Source: Apostichopus japonicus | Taxonomy: Eukaryota > Echinodermata > Holothuroidea > Aspidochirotida > Stichopodidae | Assembly: GCF_037975245.1 (NCBI RefSeq) | Contig: NC_092567.1 | Span: 26,656,876 to 26,720,875, forward strand | Direction: 5' to 3' | Length of the DNA: 64,000 bases | In this document: positions 1 to 11,360 of the stretch, one piece after another | Layout of the letters: every line of letters starts with the position of its first letter | How positions within the stretch are numbered: position 1 is the first letter of the stretch | Notes under the pieces: generated by a model | Told to the model about the DNA's origin: nothing | Database searches by the model: none | What the model saw: only the letters and a program-made list of their open reading frames with translations | Translations under genes and position numbers: made by a program

Positions 1-219
1 AGCTAATTTCCAGGAAGAACAAGATAGTTGCCTAGCAACCTAGAAGAGGTAGAAGTGTAGAGGTTTTAATCCACAAGACAACATACAAATATACTGTACA
101 AATGTATAGCCCCTCTGTTCAGTGCACAATGCACCTAATAAACAAGTAAAACTATGGTACAAAACAAAACTTTATGTAAGAGCTGACCATCTTACAAAGG
201 AAATAAGTATTCGAATAGG

Positions 220-432
220 CATTCAATGAAATAGGTGTTCGAATACTTATTGGAATAGCTATATTTAGCATTCTCTAAGCATTCGAAGGAAAGAAGTATT
301 CGAATACCTATTGGAATAGTTATTTTAAGTATTCAATTAGTTATTCTAAAGTCTGAATGCTTAAATTTTTGAAATACCAACTACATAGCTATTCGAATAC
401 TTAGCGAATACTTAGCGAATACTTAATAGTTA
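220..432. repeat. Degenerate ATTCGAATA-type short repeats
   Basis: Imperfect short repeats built on the near-palindrome TATTCGAATA recur about ten times. They lie in the calumenin-like gene region, left of exon 2. No coding signal was seen in 1-1064. Confidence 0.6.
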
Positions 433-1064
433 TTCGTGTTGGGTAAGGGTTATTGAGGGACTTGCGATACAATTACACTGTACATTAGTGCACCTTCCAG
501 GCTTTGAATAGCATTTAATCGAATGATCTACATTCTTCTCCCGTGGTGGTTGTGGTGAATCAAAAGCGCGGAGAAATACAATCCTTTATGTGGAACATAA
601 TAATCGGTTCCAAATAATCGGTAGCGCAATGGATTTTGCCCATGTCGGTTATTTACCGATCGTCTGATAATCAGCCTGATGCCAATTATCTAACTGATTT
701 TCGGTCGAACACTACTTTTCAGGCAGGCAGCTATGTTTTTTACCACGCTAGAGTGACTACCAATGTAAGAAAAGCCTGCAAGGGCTTATAGATTACAACT
801 TTCAGGTTAGGTGGCTTCCATTTCAACATTTTAACTCAAATTTGGAATCTCTTCAATTTTGAAAGTCATTTCAAACCAGAGGTTGCTCTTGGATGACAAG
901 CGCAACGTACTATGACCCGAGTTGGTATTGAAACCAGAACATTCTGATTGCAAAGCATCATTGTTTCACATTCCATGGCCTTACTACCATGAAAATCTGC
1001 TGAAATGCTGTCAGTTGTCGGGTAACCAAGAATAACTTTCAAAGCAAAAAATTGCTATAATTAC

Positions 1065-4000
1065 CTGATTGTGATGGATTTGGTCTTTCAGTTCCATATC
1101 GGACACAAAGCCATCTCCATTCTTGTCTATCTTATCAACAATTTTGCTGCAAGGAAAAGGGAACAACAAATAAAGAATTACATAAAAAGTAAACATTCAC
1201 CATCATTGTAAACATATGTCATTCAAACACTGGCTGAAAGATGAATAATGAATACCAGGGGAAACCCTGTATAACTAGTATAAACAGAGAGGAATATTAG
1301 GTGGTAAACCAACACCAGGGAGCAATTAATTTCATCACATTTACAGGTAACATAAATAGCAGTAACATGTAAGTGCTGTGTATGAATAAAAGACTTACTT
1401 TACATTGTCAAGGACAGGAGCATACACTGAATGCAATGGTTTATGATATGTCAGATCAGATAGAAAACTTACCCTCAACATCAGGTGAGAGTAAAGACAT
1501 GTATCAAACCAACTTAGATAAGGGATAGGAAAAATTCAGGGAATACTTTAGTATTAAAATTTTGCATGAAATGATAAGCAACTATATAGTAAACCCCCTG
1601 GTAACAAAGTGTATCAATCCCAAACCACAGTACATAAGATAAGCCCTACCCATTAGATGATGTCATAATGGCTGACTTTGTTCTAGACCCCCTAATTGAC
1701 CAGAAGAGTACTGTGTATTCATTATACAATGCTGTTTATCAGCAGAGTGTTATCTGACTTCATTGAATAGGGATATATATAATTACACTCTCCATCTCTT
1801 TGTACTAGTGATTGTTTCTTGCATTTCAATACACTGTTTGGAGTCAATAACCAAACATTACTGCGTATAACTTTTGAAGTCTCTGAAGTTTTTCTCTTAT
1901 AATGTTCTATGGTTCCTGTTTACAACACTGCTAGTGCTACATACATATATTCGAATCGTATAGCAATTTGCCTATATTGTAGGTCTATGGCATATATGTA
2001 GATTATTCTCTACAATTTCATAAAAACTGAGTCCCGTTTGTTAGACTTTTTGGGGAACTGACTACACAGTTTATGCAATTTAGACCAGAGCTCAGTTCAT
2101 AAGCCACTTTCAAGAAGAAATTTCAAGCGGATATGGATAAGATTTTTTCCTGGTCTCAGGGGTGGCAAATGCATAGGCGTACGGGACCATTTCAGTTTGG
2201 GGGGGCAGAACTTTTTGTGCCCGAAAGTTCCCGTGACACTATCTAAGCGGAGCGCCACCATCGGTTGGCGCGTAGCGTACAAGAAAATTTTTGGCACACA
2301 ATGCCTCTCAGATTGCCGGAAACGGCACTTCTGAGGCCTTGCAAGTTGCATCTAAACATTCTTTATTTTATAATCTCACGATTTAGAAATTTACACTTCC
2401 CCAAAAATTTGGTAAATTAGAAGAAGAAAAAATGGTAACATCACTTTGAAGGGGAAAAATGGGACAGTACATTTTTGAAGCTCCTATTTAGTTACCTTAT
2501 TTATTATTTTAACACAGTACTCAGCTACCTCCAGAAAAACATAAATTGTTCAACGACACGTAGGCGGGATAATGTCGCTGTGTCGGGTGAGACTGCAATT
2601 TGTCTCACAAAAAAGTATAAAATATAACAAAGAATATGATAAACGTGTACTTCTAGGCTTGTAGGCACCCCCCCCCACCATCCATGAACAAGAATACGTT
2701 TCTTATATACACTCATGTTGGGGATGTCCAGGTCAAGGGCAGCGGAAGCACTTTTAATCTTGGGGGGGGGGCACCGACATCAAAGGGCACTTTGCAGATA
2801 TTCGATTGGACTGATGCAGCCTTATATTTAGTACCCTTTATAACTCTTATTGTATTATCTTATTTGTGTAAACACATCACTCCATCAACGCCGCCCCCCC
2901 CCCCCCCTAAAAGAAAATATGCATACTAGCACTGCAATATCCAATGCGCAAATTGGGAAACAAAGAACAAGTTTTCTTTTTAGACAAAATGAGGTGAAAT
3001 CATGCTAGTTGCTAATGTAGGAATCTTCCGAATTAGAGTTTTTTTCTTGTTAATATCTAAACAAATCTTTTTCATTCGAAATAGCTTTGACTTTGACCCA
3101 CAGAAATTCATTAAAAGTCACGGGCTTAGCCAGGATTTGCAAAGTTGTATGCACGACTATCTGAACGGAGCGCCACCATCGGTTGGCGCGGAGCGTACTA
3201 GAAAATTTTTGGTTTAACAAACTCCTCAGATGGCCGGAAACGGCCCTTCCCGAGTGTTCATTCTGGTTCCCTGGCCTCTTACTAACTTGAGGCACCTCAA
3301 TTTTTATGTAGAAAAAAGGCACATTTTTAACCTCAGGAAAAGTGGGGGGCACGTGCCCCCTGTGCTCCCCCGGTTCCGCCGCCCTTGGTCCAGGTATACA
3401 ATTGACTAGTTAGAAAAAAATTGATCGTGCCAAAAGCGTGGTAGCCCAGATGAACTGCGCTTACGGTGGTGTTACACGGAAATATTCGGGCATCATGATG
3501 CTAAATAAAAAAAATCATGGAATTGTCGGGCAAAAATTTGAAAAAGATTCGGGCAAGCTACTGCATATTTATATATATATATATATGAACTGCGCTTACG
3601 GTGGTGTTACACGGAAATATTACCTCTTTTAGCAGCTTCATATATATATATATTTCCAGAGGACAAGAAATTCGGGCAAGAAATTCGGGCAAAAGTCCTG
3701 AACAATTCGGGCAGCCTAAGAGGAGAAAAAAAAAATATATATTTTTTCTCCTCTTAGGCTGCCCGAATTTTTCAGGACTTTTGCCTGAATTTCTTGTCCT
3801 CTGGAAATTTGGGGGGGGGCAGTCTGCCCCCCCTGCCCCCCGCCTCGTACGCCTATGGGCAAATGCTTTTTAATATTGACAAATGTAAGGTAATGCACAT
3901 AGGTAGTAGTAACCAAAAGTTTACATACAATCTTAATGGTGTGGATTTAGAGGAGGTCTCTGTTGAAAGAGACCTAGGTATCTACATTGACTCATCTCTG

Positions 4001-5224
4001 CAACCTTCTAAACATCGTCTTGAAGCTGCTAAAAGAGGTAATAGGGTTTTGGGTATGATCAAGAGGAACTTCAGTTTTCTGAAAGAGGACATCGTAGTTA
4101 GGCTTTATAAGCAGTTGGTTAGGCCTCATCTGGAGTATGCTGTGCAGGCTTGGAACCCTTACTTTGCTAAGGATAAGGAAGTACTTGAAAAGGTCCTGAG
4201 GAGGGCTACTAGGATGATTAGTTCCTTAAAGAGGGTTTCTTATTATAGGCGGTTACAACTGTCGATTGCCAGGTTTTCAAGATTGTGTATGGTTTCGACA
4301 ATTTATCCTTTACCGATTTTTTCTTGTTTTCAAACAGTAGTTGTACTAGAGGTCATTGTCTTAAACTCCAAAAGTCGCATAGTAGGATTAATATTTGGCA
4401 TAACTTTTTTTCTAATAGGGTTGTGAATGAGTGGAATAGTTTGCCTGAGAAAGTTGTACTTGCAAGTAGTGTGAATGGGTTTAAGAATGCTTTGGACAAG
4501 CACTTTAAGCATTGTAATCGGGTCTGAGTGTCTGTGTCTTCAGTTTTTTATTCTCTCTCTATAGGGTCCTTGATGGGGACTTAAGTGTCCCTCCTGATCC
4601 TTTTTTTCTACTAAACTAAACTAAACTTTGTGTGGCACAGCTTTACACTCCAAAAGCCATGGCATCAGTTCTTGGTTAGGCAGCCTTGGCCTATTGTAAC
4701 ATTTGTATTTGAAATACTTAGCCTTCTATTCAGCGAAGTCTTCATGGTGGAAGAATGACATTAAATGTAAATTAAAACTTGTTTGATATTCACGATTACT
4801 GTAACCTAGGCTTGTGTATAACTAGTACTAGTAATAGGGTAAGGCAAGTAAATATGGTACAAGGCTGGTCAGGACGGTAGCCTACTGTACACAAAAATGG
4901 AATTACACAAGGTCCAGCCTAGACCAAATTTAAACTGTTGACAAGGTCTAAGAATGTTTATACTTCTACGGTCACTTACCCAAGCCTTCCTCGACTTTGC
5001 TGTGGGGTCAGATGTTCGAACTGCCTCGCTTCATTTTCACCCAAGAACGCGTCGTGGTCATAGGCTGCGTTGTGTTCATTGTGGCCATCAAAATGTTCCT
5101 GGCTACTAAGTTTTTCAGGATTGTGTACACGAGCGCCATGATCTAGGGTTGCCTTTGTAAATACTGTATTGACTAGGCTAGTAAGAATGAAAGCGAGGGT
5201 AATTGCCGAACGAAAATAATCCAT
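1065..5224 (-). CDS. CALU: Calumenin/reticulocalbin-like EF-hand protein, first two coding exons (partial)
   Basis: Seen: coding exons complement(4980-5224) and complement(1065-1146); the gene continues beyond the left edge. Exon 1 starts at the ATG at 5224, followed by a hydrophobic signal-peptide-like stretch (about residues 5-22) and then the family signature YDHDAFLG and LTPQQS. Its donor is GG|GTAAGT. Exon 2 (acceptor CTTGCAG) completes a Gly codon and encodes the first EF-hand loop, DKNGDGFVSDME, with Asp/Asn/Gly in the calcium-coordinating positions; its donor is CAG|GTAATT in phase 0. Known: CREC-family proteins (calumenin, reticulocalbins) are soluble calcium-binding proteins of the ER/secretory pathway, normally with six or seven EF-hands and a C-terminal HDEF-like retention signal, which would lie outside this window. 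Inference: calumenin and reticulocalbin-1/3 cannot be separated from the N-terminus alone. The intron holds a LINE and nested hAT elements. Confidence 0.87.
2734..3387. mobile_element. Non-autonomous hAT-like element nested in the 2172-3857 element
   Basis: Terminal inverted repeats are CAAGGGCAGCGGAA at the left and TTCCGCCGCCCTTG at the right. A perfect 8-bp duplication, GTCCAGGT, lies at 2726-2733 and 3388-3395. Long G and C runs lie near both ends. A further internal 5'-end-like sequence (CACGGGCTTAGCCAGG, 3119) precedes a copy of the hairpin module at 3157-3290. No coding capacity was seen. Confidence 0.9.
3653..3807. repeat. Long near-perfect palindrome
   Basis: Left arm starts TTTCCAGAGGACAAGAAATT and the right arm ends with its reverse complement. 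Arms are roughly 66-79 nt around an AT-rich centre near 3735. The left arm carries a 13-bp duplication (GCAAGAAATTCGG) absent from the right arm. It lies near the right end of the 2172-3857 element. Confidence 0.85.
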
Positions 5225-5560
5225 TGTTAATAACAATCGATATGAATACTGACTGAATGCACTTTTCTCACCTGACGAACGAATCGAAATCCTGAATATC
5301 CAAGAAGACCTGTCAATTTTTATACCCACTGGTCGGATACACATGGGTTACGTGTCCTAAAACTATGATATGCTCCATCAGCTGAAAAGCCAATCAGATG
5401 CATGTTTTTGGGGCTCGTCTCTTTAAACCAATCAAAGAGCTTCTTAGAAAGTATCGCAGTGAAAGTGAACAGAACTTTCAAACTTCATTGTAATTGGCCG
5501 AGCCGTGAGAGTGTAAAGATGAGGGCAACTGATTGGATAAAATAAGTCATATGGTCAAAA
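5225..5560 (-). promoter_or_regulatory. Putative promoter/5' flank of the calumenin-like gene
   Basis: Seen: four CCAAT/ATTGG pentamers lie within about 310 bp upstream of the start codon (CCAAT near 5391 and 5428, ATTGG near 5492 and 5532). A CACGT motif lies near 5349. Known: CCAAT boxes are common in promoters of ER chaperone-type genes. I did not find a clean ER-stress element (CCAAT-N9-CCACG). The transcription start is not determined. Confidence 0.35.
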
Positions 5561-5819
5561 CCCCAAACAAACTTTTGCTACCCTTGCAACTTTTTGAGGG
5601 GAATTTTCTGGAAGCTCATCCAGCGACGTGGCAGGCTATTTCTAGAACAAAAAATGTAAGGCGTGATACAGCAAGACGGTTTGGAATTCAGGACATTCAC
5701 AAAGGGAAACTGATGCAATTGTTACCAAAAATTGCAAACTCGAAAGAGAGTGAGGCAATAGATGAAGGGGAAGTGATGGAAGGGTAGGATTTGATGGGAA
5801 GGGGAGAATGTTAAAAGTG

Positions 5820-6441
5820 GGACAAACTAAAACGAATGACAGCGAATGACCGAATGACAATTGACTTTGTACAGGGTAAATTATCATTTGCGAATGACAG
5901 CGAATGACAGCGAATGACAACGAATGACAACGAAGGACGGTGGTGAGAAGAGATAGAATGAATAACGGAATGGTAAATGGGTTTATTGGTTTTCTGCGCA
6001 AAAATGATTTGAGGAAAATCGCATGTTACGTGGTTGTAGGGTTTTGGTGTAATTTACGGATAGAAACCACAGGAAAGATTTTGTGTGAGAATGCGCTTGA
6101 GTGCTGTGCTTTTTACCTCTGTAAATTTATATAGCAAGATAACTGAAGCCGTTTCAAGATTATAGTACTGTTAGTTTCTAACAATTAATATCGAAAAATG
6201 ACGTTAAATGTACTTGTTAAAATCACACTTACAATTTCGCTTGCTAGTAAGGTGCGTTTTTATCTTGTCCGTACTATACTAGATCTAGATACCCACGAAG
6301 TCTGAACTGTGATATCCAGTTGAAGCAAATGTCTGTGCTGTCATTACTGTCATTCGTTTTAGTTAACGCAATTTTTTAGTGTGTACAACATATTGTCATT
6401 CGTTACGTGTAACGCAATTGTCATTCGTTTTAGTAACACCC
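5820..6441. mobile_element. Putative Mutator-like/foldback element with 10-bp duplication
   Basis: Inverted ends share ACTAAAACGAATGAC (left) and GTCATTCGTTTTAGT (right). A perfect 10-bp repeat, GTTAAAAGTG, lies at 5810-5819 and 6442-6451. Multiple GAATGAC repeats occur inside the left end, and their complements inside the right end. No transposase was seen. Known: 9-10 bp duplications are usual for Mutator-like elements. Superfamily assignment is inference. Confidence 0.7.
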
Positions 6442-6451
6442 GTTAAAAGTG

Positions 6452-7925
6452 TACAAATTAAGCCTGGTTACGATTTTTAGGTAGGAGTTTAGGGGTGAAT
6501 GCAGGATTTTGAGGAAGGTCCTTAAAGCCGAATCCCATTGCTAATTAAATTTTAAATTTTAAAAATGACATGTTTCATTTTGAGGCAAAATTATTAGGTC
6601 TTAAATAAGGTACACGCAATTGTCTGTGCTGATAAATACTTTTAAATTTCGAAAACAACAATTCCCCTGACTGAAAGTATTTTTTTCCCCTGCTGGATGC
6701 AGCCCGCCCCCCCCCCCTCCCACGAATGAATGTCAGGTTTCACCTCCCAGACTGATCGATGAAGGCCGGTGGGGGCCGCACGTGAGCAACCCTGTATGAT
6801 ATGTATGGTTAGGAATACAGTATATGACAACAATAGCCCCTAACAGTTGAAGAGGATATTTGTTCTGACCTATTCAGGCTAGTAGGTGGGAATATTGAGT
6901 TGGATGGGTACCAACAATTTAACGAGGCCATGATTAATACTCATGTCCTGTAAATTGTGACATTTTCGTATACATATGATGGTAGCCCACAATGGCACAG
7001 AATGGTGGGGTCATATAGTAGTCTGATACTGAGAAATAAGGGATTCCTGTGCTTGACCAGGCCTGAGAATACGGTCCGGAATCTTTTGTTATTATCTCGA
7101 CAGAACGGCGAAACATTGGGATATCATAAGTGGTACTTTACTCAAATATTGTAGTCATATTCACGTGTAGCTTCATGAAGTGTTACCTACTGATATAACC
7201 TTTCCCTGCATTGCGCTAATATGTGGAAATTACAATTTAAAGTGATATTTTTTGTCACGACCGGCCTTTACAACACGCGGCTAGTGTTGAATTAATTAAA
7301 GTGGAGAGTATTAGTAGGTTGCGGAATGTTTCTCATGCTTGGATATGTTAAATGGTTTGTCCATGTCGCATTTGGAAACTATGCAGAAAACATGCTGTCC
7401 CCTATACCCTTCTCCCCGGCCCCACCATCACCACACGGGCCCTCCGATACTCGATGATTATCGAATTTAGGGACTCCTCGATCGGTATAATATGAGTCAG
7501 TTTCGATTAAAACCATTTTGTGTTTTAAGCCATTACAAACCTTGTTGAGAAACAACTCATAACGCTGCTCAGTTCAAATAAGGTAACGTAATTCGTACCA
7601 TCGGTCCGGGTGAAATGACTCTGCACATGTGACCAAAATAACTGTAGACTTCCGTTGCTATGGAACTTGAAGCTAGGCTGTAACTCTGACACGTAGCTTA
7701 ACCCTGGTTGGCCGTTACATCAGTCAATGAGGTAGTATATGTAGCTTAGTATTGTCCGACTAGTATATATACAGGATGATGCAAGATGCAGTTATTAATA
7801 CGTGGAGGTTAACCCGTCATCATGTACGTAGCCTGCACTGATCAACGATGATCTGTGCAGTTAGAACCAGCATTCAGTGGCCTCGCCACACATTTAAATC
7901 TTGGGGGCACAGCCCTTACTCAAAT
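6452..7925. other. Intergenic DNA, no recognised feature
   Basis: No gene-like ORF, RNA gene or bounded repeat was recognised. It contains C-rich runs near 6700 and a long AT-rich stretch. Confidence 0.5.
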
Positions 7926-7929
7926 TCCA

Positions 7930-8935
7930 TATCAGGTTTGATATCTGGCTATATCTGGATAGATGAAGACTTTATATGGCCATATAAAGCCAGATATATT
8001 TTGATATAATTGTAAGCCAGATATCCATATAAAGTTTGATATGGCCATATAAAGCCAGATATATCTTGATATAATTGTAAGCCAGATATTCATATAAAGT
8101 TTGATATGGCCATATAAAGCCAAATATAACTTGATATAATTGTAATTAGCCAGATATGCATATAAAGTTTGATACGGCCATATAAAGCCAGATATATCTT
8201 GATATAATTGTAAGCCAGATATTCATATAAAGTTTGATATGGCCATATAAAGCCAAATATAACTTGATATAATTGTAATTAGCCAGATATCCATATAAAG
8301 TTTGATATGGCCATATTAGCCAGATATATCTTGATATAATTGTAATTAGCCAGATATGCATATAAAGTTTGATATGGCCATATAAAGCCAGATATATCTT
8401 GATATAATTGTAAGCCAGATATGCATATAAAGTTTGATACGGCCATATAAAGTTAGATATATATTGATATAATTGTAAGCCAGATATCCATATAAAGTTT
8501 GATATGGCCATATAAAGCCAAATATATCTTGATATAATTGTAAGCCAGATATGCATATAAAGTTTGATATGGCCATATAAAGCCAGATATATCTGGATAT
8601 AATTGTAAGCCAGATATTCATATAAAGTTTGATATGGCCATATAAAGCCAAATATAACTTGATATAATTGTAATTAGCCAGATATCCATATAAAGTTTGA
8701 TATGGCCATATTAGCCAGATATATATTGATATAATTGTAAGCCAGATATCCATATAAAGTTTGATATGGCCATATAAAGCCAGATAATTCTTGATATAAT
8801 TGTAATCCAGATATCCATATAAAGTTTTATCTGGCCATATAAAGCCAGATATAACTGGATATAGAGACAATCCAGATATGTAGATAAAGTTTTATCTGGC
8901 CATATAAAGCCAGATATAACTGGATATACATGTAA
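7930..8935. repeat. AT-rich 65-69 bp minisatellite, about 15 copies
   Basis: Each unit contains the 12-bp palindrome ATATGGCCATAT plus related GCCAGATAT and TTGATATAATTGTAA blocks. Units of 65 bp alternate with 69-bp variants carrying an extra TTAG. The open reading frames across it (repeats of a peptide like LYMNIWLT) are a by-product of the repeat. Confidence 0.95.
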
Positions 8936-11360
8936 CGCTGTATGCTCTTACATAGTGTATTTTCATAGAGATTTACATTGTCCTATATTGTGGTACTGCA
9001 AATGCATATATATTTCAATGGTAAAGCACTTACAGTGCACACTAAGTCAAAGGGGGAGGGTGGACTATGACTTGGCTACTTATTCTATCTGGGTTGCTAG
9101 GCGACCACAGGGTCTTAGATGGAAAAGGATGACTCGATCAGAGGGTAATTAAGTGTGAAGCCTGCTTGTGAACCGAAAGGACATATGTGTATTGTTACTC
9201 TGGGAGTGAGATAGGAAAGGGAGTGTACACATGGTAGGAGTAGAGAGCAGAAGGAAGTTTAATAGAAAGGATTGGTACATTAAGGAAAGGTGATGGAGAT
9301 TCGTAAAATATAACCTATTGATGTCAGGACATTGGCAAAGGATTCTATAGTGAACTGAACAGTCAGAAGTAAAGAAGGTTTTTTTTTTGTAATGGATGGA
9401 AACAACATATTTTGGAACTGAACTTTGATACTGAATTGAACATATTTTGCCCTCCTGGAACTTATTTACTAAAGCAAATATATTAAATAAAAGAATAACA
9501 CAACACAATTTAGTATCAACATCTACAGGACCACAGAAGAATAAAGAACTCAACCTTCAAGCATTATTTTTAAGTGTACTAGTGGTACCACACGATGCCA
9601 GTTTATTTAAGTAAGTATACTTTTACAATACAGTGTATACACAAAGAATCTCGTACAAGTAATATAACTGTCAGAGGGTGCAGGCTAATTTTCTGAACAG
9701 GAATCATTTTATGACCATAGCAGTCGGATTAGGTAACAGCAAGGAGCTTTTTTTAGTGATATGTTTGGGCCAATACTGCAGATTCGTAAGTCCAAGATAA
9801 GTTGATCTTTACCTCCAATTAAGCCTTGCTTTTTTGGTCTAATTGTCTGGAGATCGGGGATTTTTCAGACACAATTTGAATGATTTTGAAATCTCTTTAA
9901 AGTTGGAAGCACTGTGAGTCACAAATATAGCTGTGTCACAAAAAGTTGCGCACACAATTGGGTTTGGAATGTGCTGGAAATAAAGTAATCCCAACTTTAT
10001 ATGTCTTCGTCATTATTTTGAGAATTGTGACTTGCAGACCTTGCAGAGACTGAAGACAGCCTAGAAATGCGGCAGAGTGATGGGCATTTTGTCATGAAGC
10101 AGGCTTTCAAGTGCCAATTTATTCATGGAACATTTTATAACTTAATTATAGACCTAATATAAAGCCTAAGTGTGACTCAAAATGGACCATTTGAATAATT
10201 GTTTTGTGGGTGGACCCCTACCACCCACTGGCTTGGCTGCCAATACCTTAGTGCCACCCCCACCTTTTATAAAAATCCTGGATATGTTCCTGCTAAAGTG
10301 TAAGAAAACTTATTCTAAAAGAGATTCCAATAAACCCAAATTATAGAGAATGTCTGTGCTTCACAACTAAGTGTTTATTACATATATGCATATCATCCTC
10401 AGAAAAAATGTTACAGCATCACATAAATATGAAAGACTGGAATGGATCTGACCCAGTTCATGTGGACAATCCTTTCACAACTTGAAGATGATCCCTAATT
10501 AAACACTTCTTTGCTAGGTGTGACAGTTAGAAGTAACATAAACTTGAATACCTTACAACCAGGGATCTCACACCAGTTTCACTTCATGGAATAGTCCCCG
10601 CCCCTTCCCCTCCCCCATATTTCCATAGCTTTCACTCGTTTAACAAATACACTGTGCCTAGATGTTTTCAACTTTGACTATGGGCATTCCTCTGGCAGTT
10701 AGCCTAACCTAAATTGATGATAACAAATTTGGCCTTGAGTCTTATATGCTACCTAGGTTACATATAGATATAAATCATATGAAAACATATTTTGATTTGC
10801 AAAGAAATAGGTGTCAAGGTGTCACACTTTGTTAAACTGAAAAACTAACTATGGCTGATTGACTTGCAAACTAGTCTGCTTTAGTGCATGATTCTGACCA
10901 CATATACACAGATTAAATATAAAGATAGCTGAAGAAAACTCACAATTTGAAGGTATGTTGTTGTACGCAAGCAGAGGTTCGCTGTTCAAAAGTACTCGGT
11001 TTACTACAATGGAGAACACACATGCTCTTACCAACCAACTAAAGCAAGACAAGGTATGTCTGAAGTTTGTTAGCAATGGTCTACCGTGCATTACACTGGA
11101 GGCAAGTGAAGGTGAAGAGATGGTGCCTTTGAAAAATTGGACCAAATAACATTGCTACCCAACCCTTACCCACCCCCCCCCCCACCCACCCCAAATAGTA
11201 AGTACAGTACTACAGCTACAGGCATATGTGGTACAGTCATTGTAATATCACTCAATGTATATTTCCACTATCACAGCATCTCTGATATGGTTTCTTGTTT
11301 TGTCTCCTCATTGAGTGCAAAGATTGATTCCTGAGTTGTTCGTTTTCAGCAAACCCTCTG
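8936..11360. other. Intergenic DNA including the probable 3' UTR of IMMP1L
   Basis: On the minus strand an AATAAA signal lies at 10374-10379, about 980 bp past the IMMP1L stop codon; it is a candidate polyadenylation site. No other gene was recognised. Confidence 0.45.

Larger units (their letters stand above)
2172..3857. mobile_element. Non-autonomous hAT-like element inserted in the LINE
   Basis: Terminal inverted repeat CATAGGCGTACG (start) matches CGTACGCCTATG (end). A perfect 8-bp target duplication, GGCAAATG, lies at 2164-2171 and 3858-3865. It interrupts the LINE reverse-transcriptase frame exactly at the duplication. No transposase coding was seen. It carries a copy of the hairpin module (2239-2350), a nested element (2734-3387) and a long palindrome (3653-3807). 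Confidence 0.9.
2045..4626 (+). mobile_element. CR1-like non-LTR retrotransposon 3' end, split by a nested hAT element
   Basis: Seen: degenerate reverse-transcriptase coding sequence lies in two pieces, about 2045-2171 and 3858-4527. It joins in frame once the insertion and one duplicated target copy are removed: SWSQGWQM before the insertion and LFNIDKCKVMHIG after it. Downstream come the typical RT C-terminal thumb and tail motifs (RDLGIYID, YKQLVRPHLEYA, WNPYF, then VNEWNSLPE). A frameshift near 4270 and a stop near 2100 make it inactive. After the ORF there is a hairpin-forming GGGTCCTTGATGG...CCTCCTGATCC stretch, then a (ACTAA)n-like tail at 4608-4626, typical of CR1-clade 3' ends. Known: such ends are usual for 5'-truncated LINE copies. 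The element lies in intron 1 of the calumenin-like gene, on the opposite strand. Confidence 0.85.

Noticed and set aside
1-1064. Further downstream exons of the calumenin-like gene
   Set aside because: No minus-strand segment encoding the next EF-hand was seen in 1-1064; the next exon is probably outside the window.
7930-8935. Several long minus-strand ORFs (136 and 174 codons) with repeating peptides
   Set aside because: They are open only because of the AT-rich tandem repeat. They have no homology, no splice context and low complexity.
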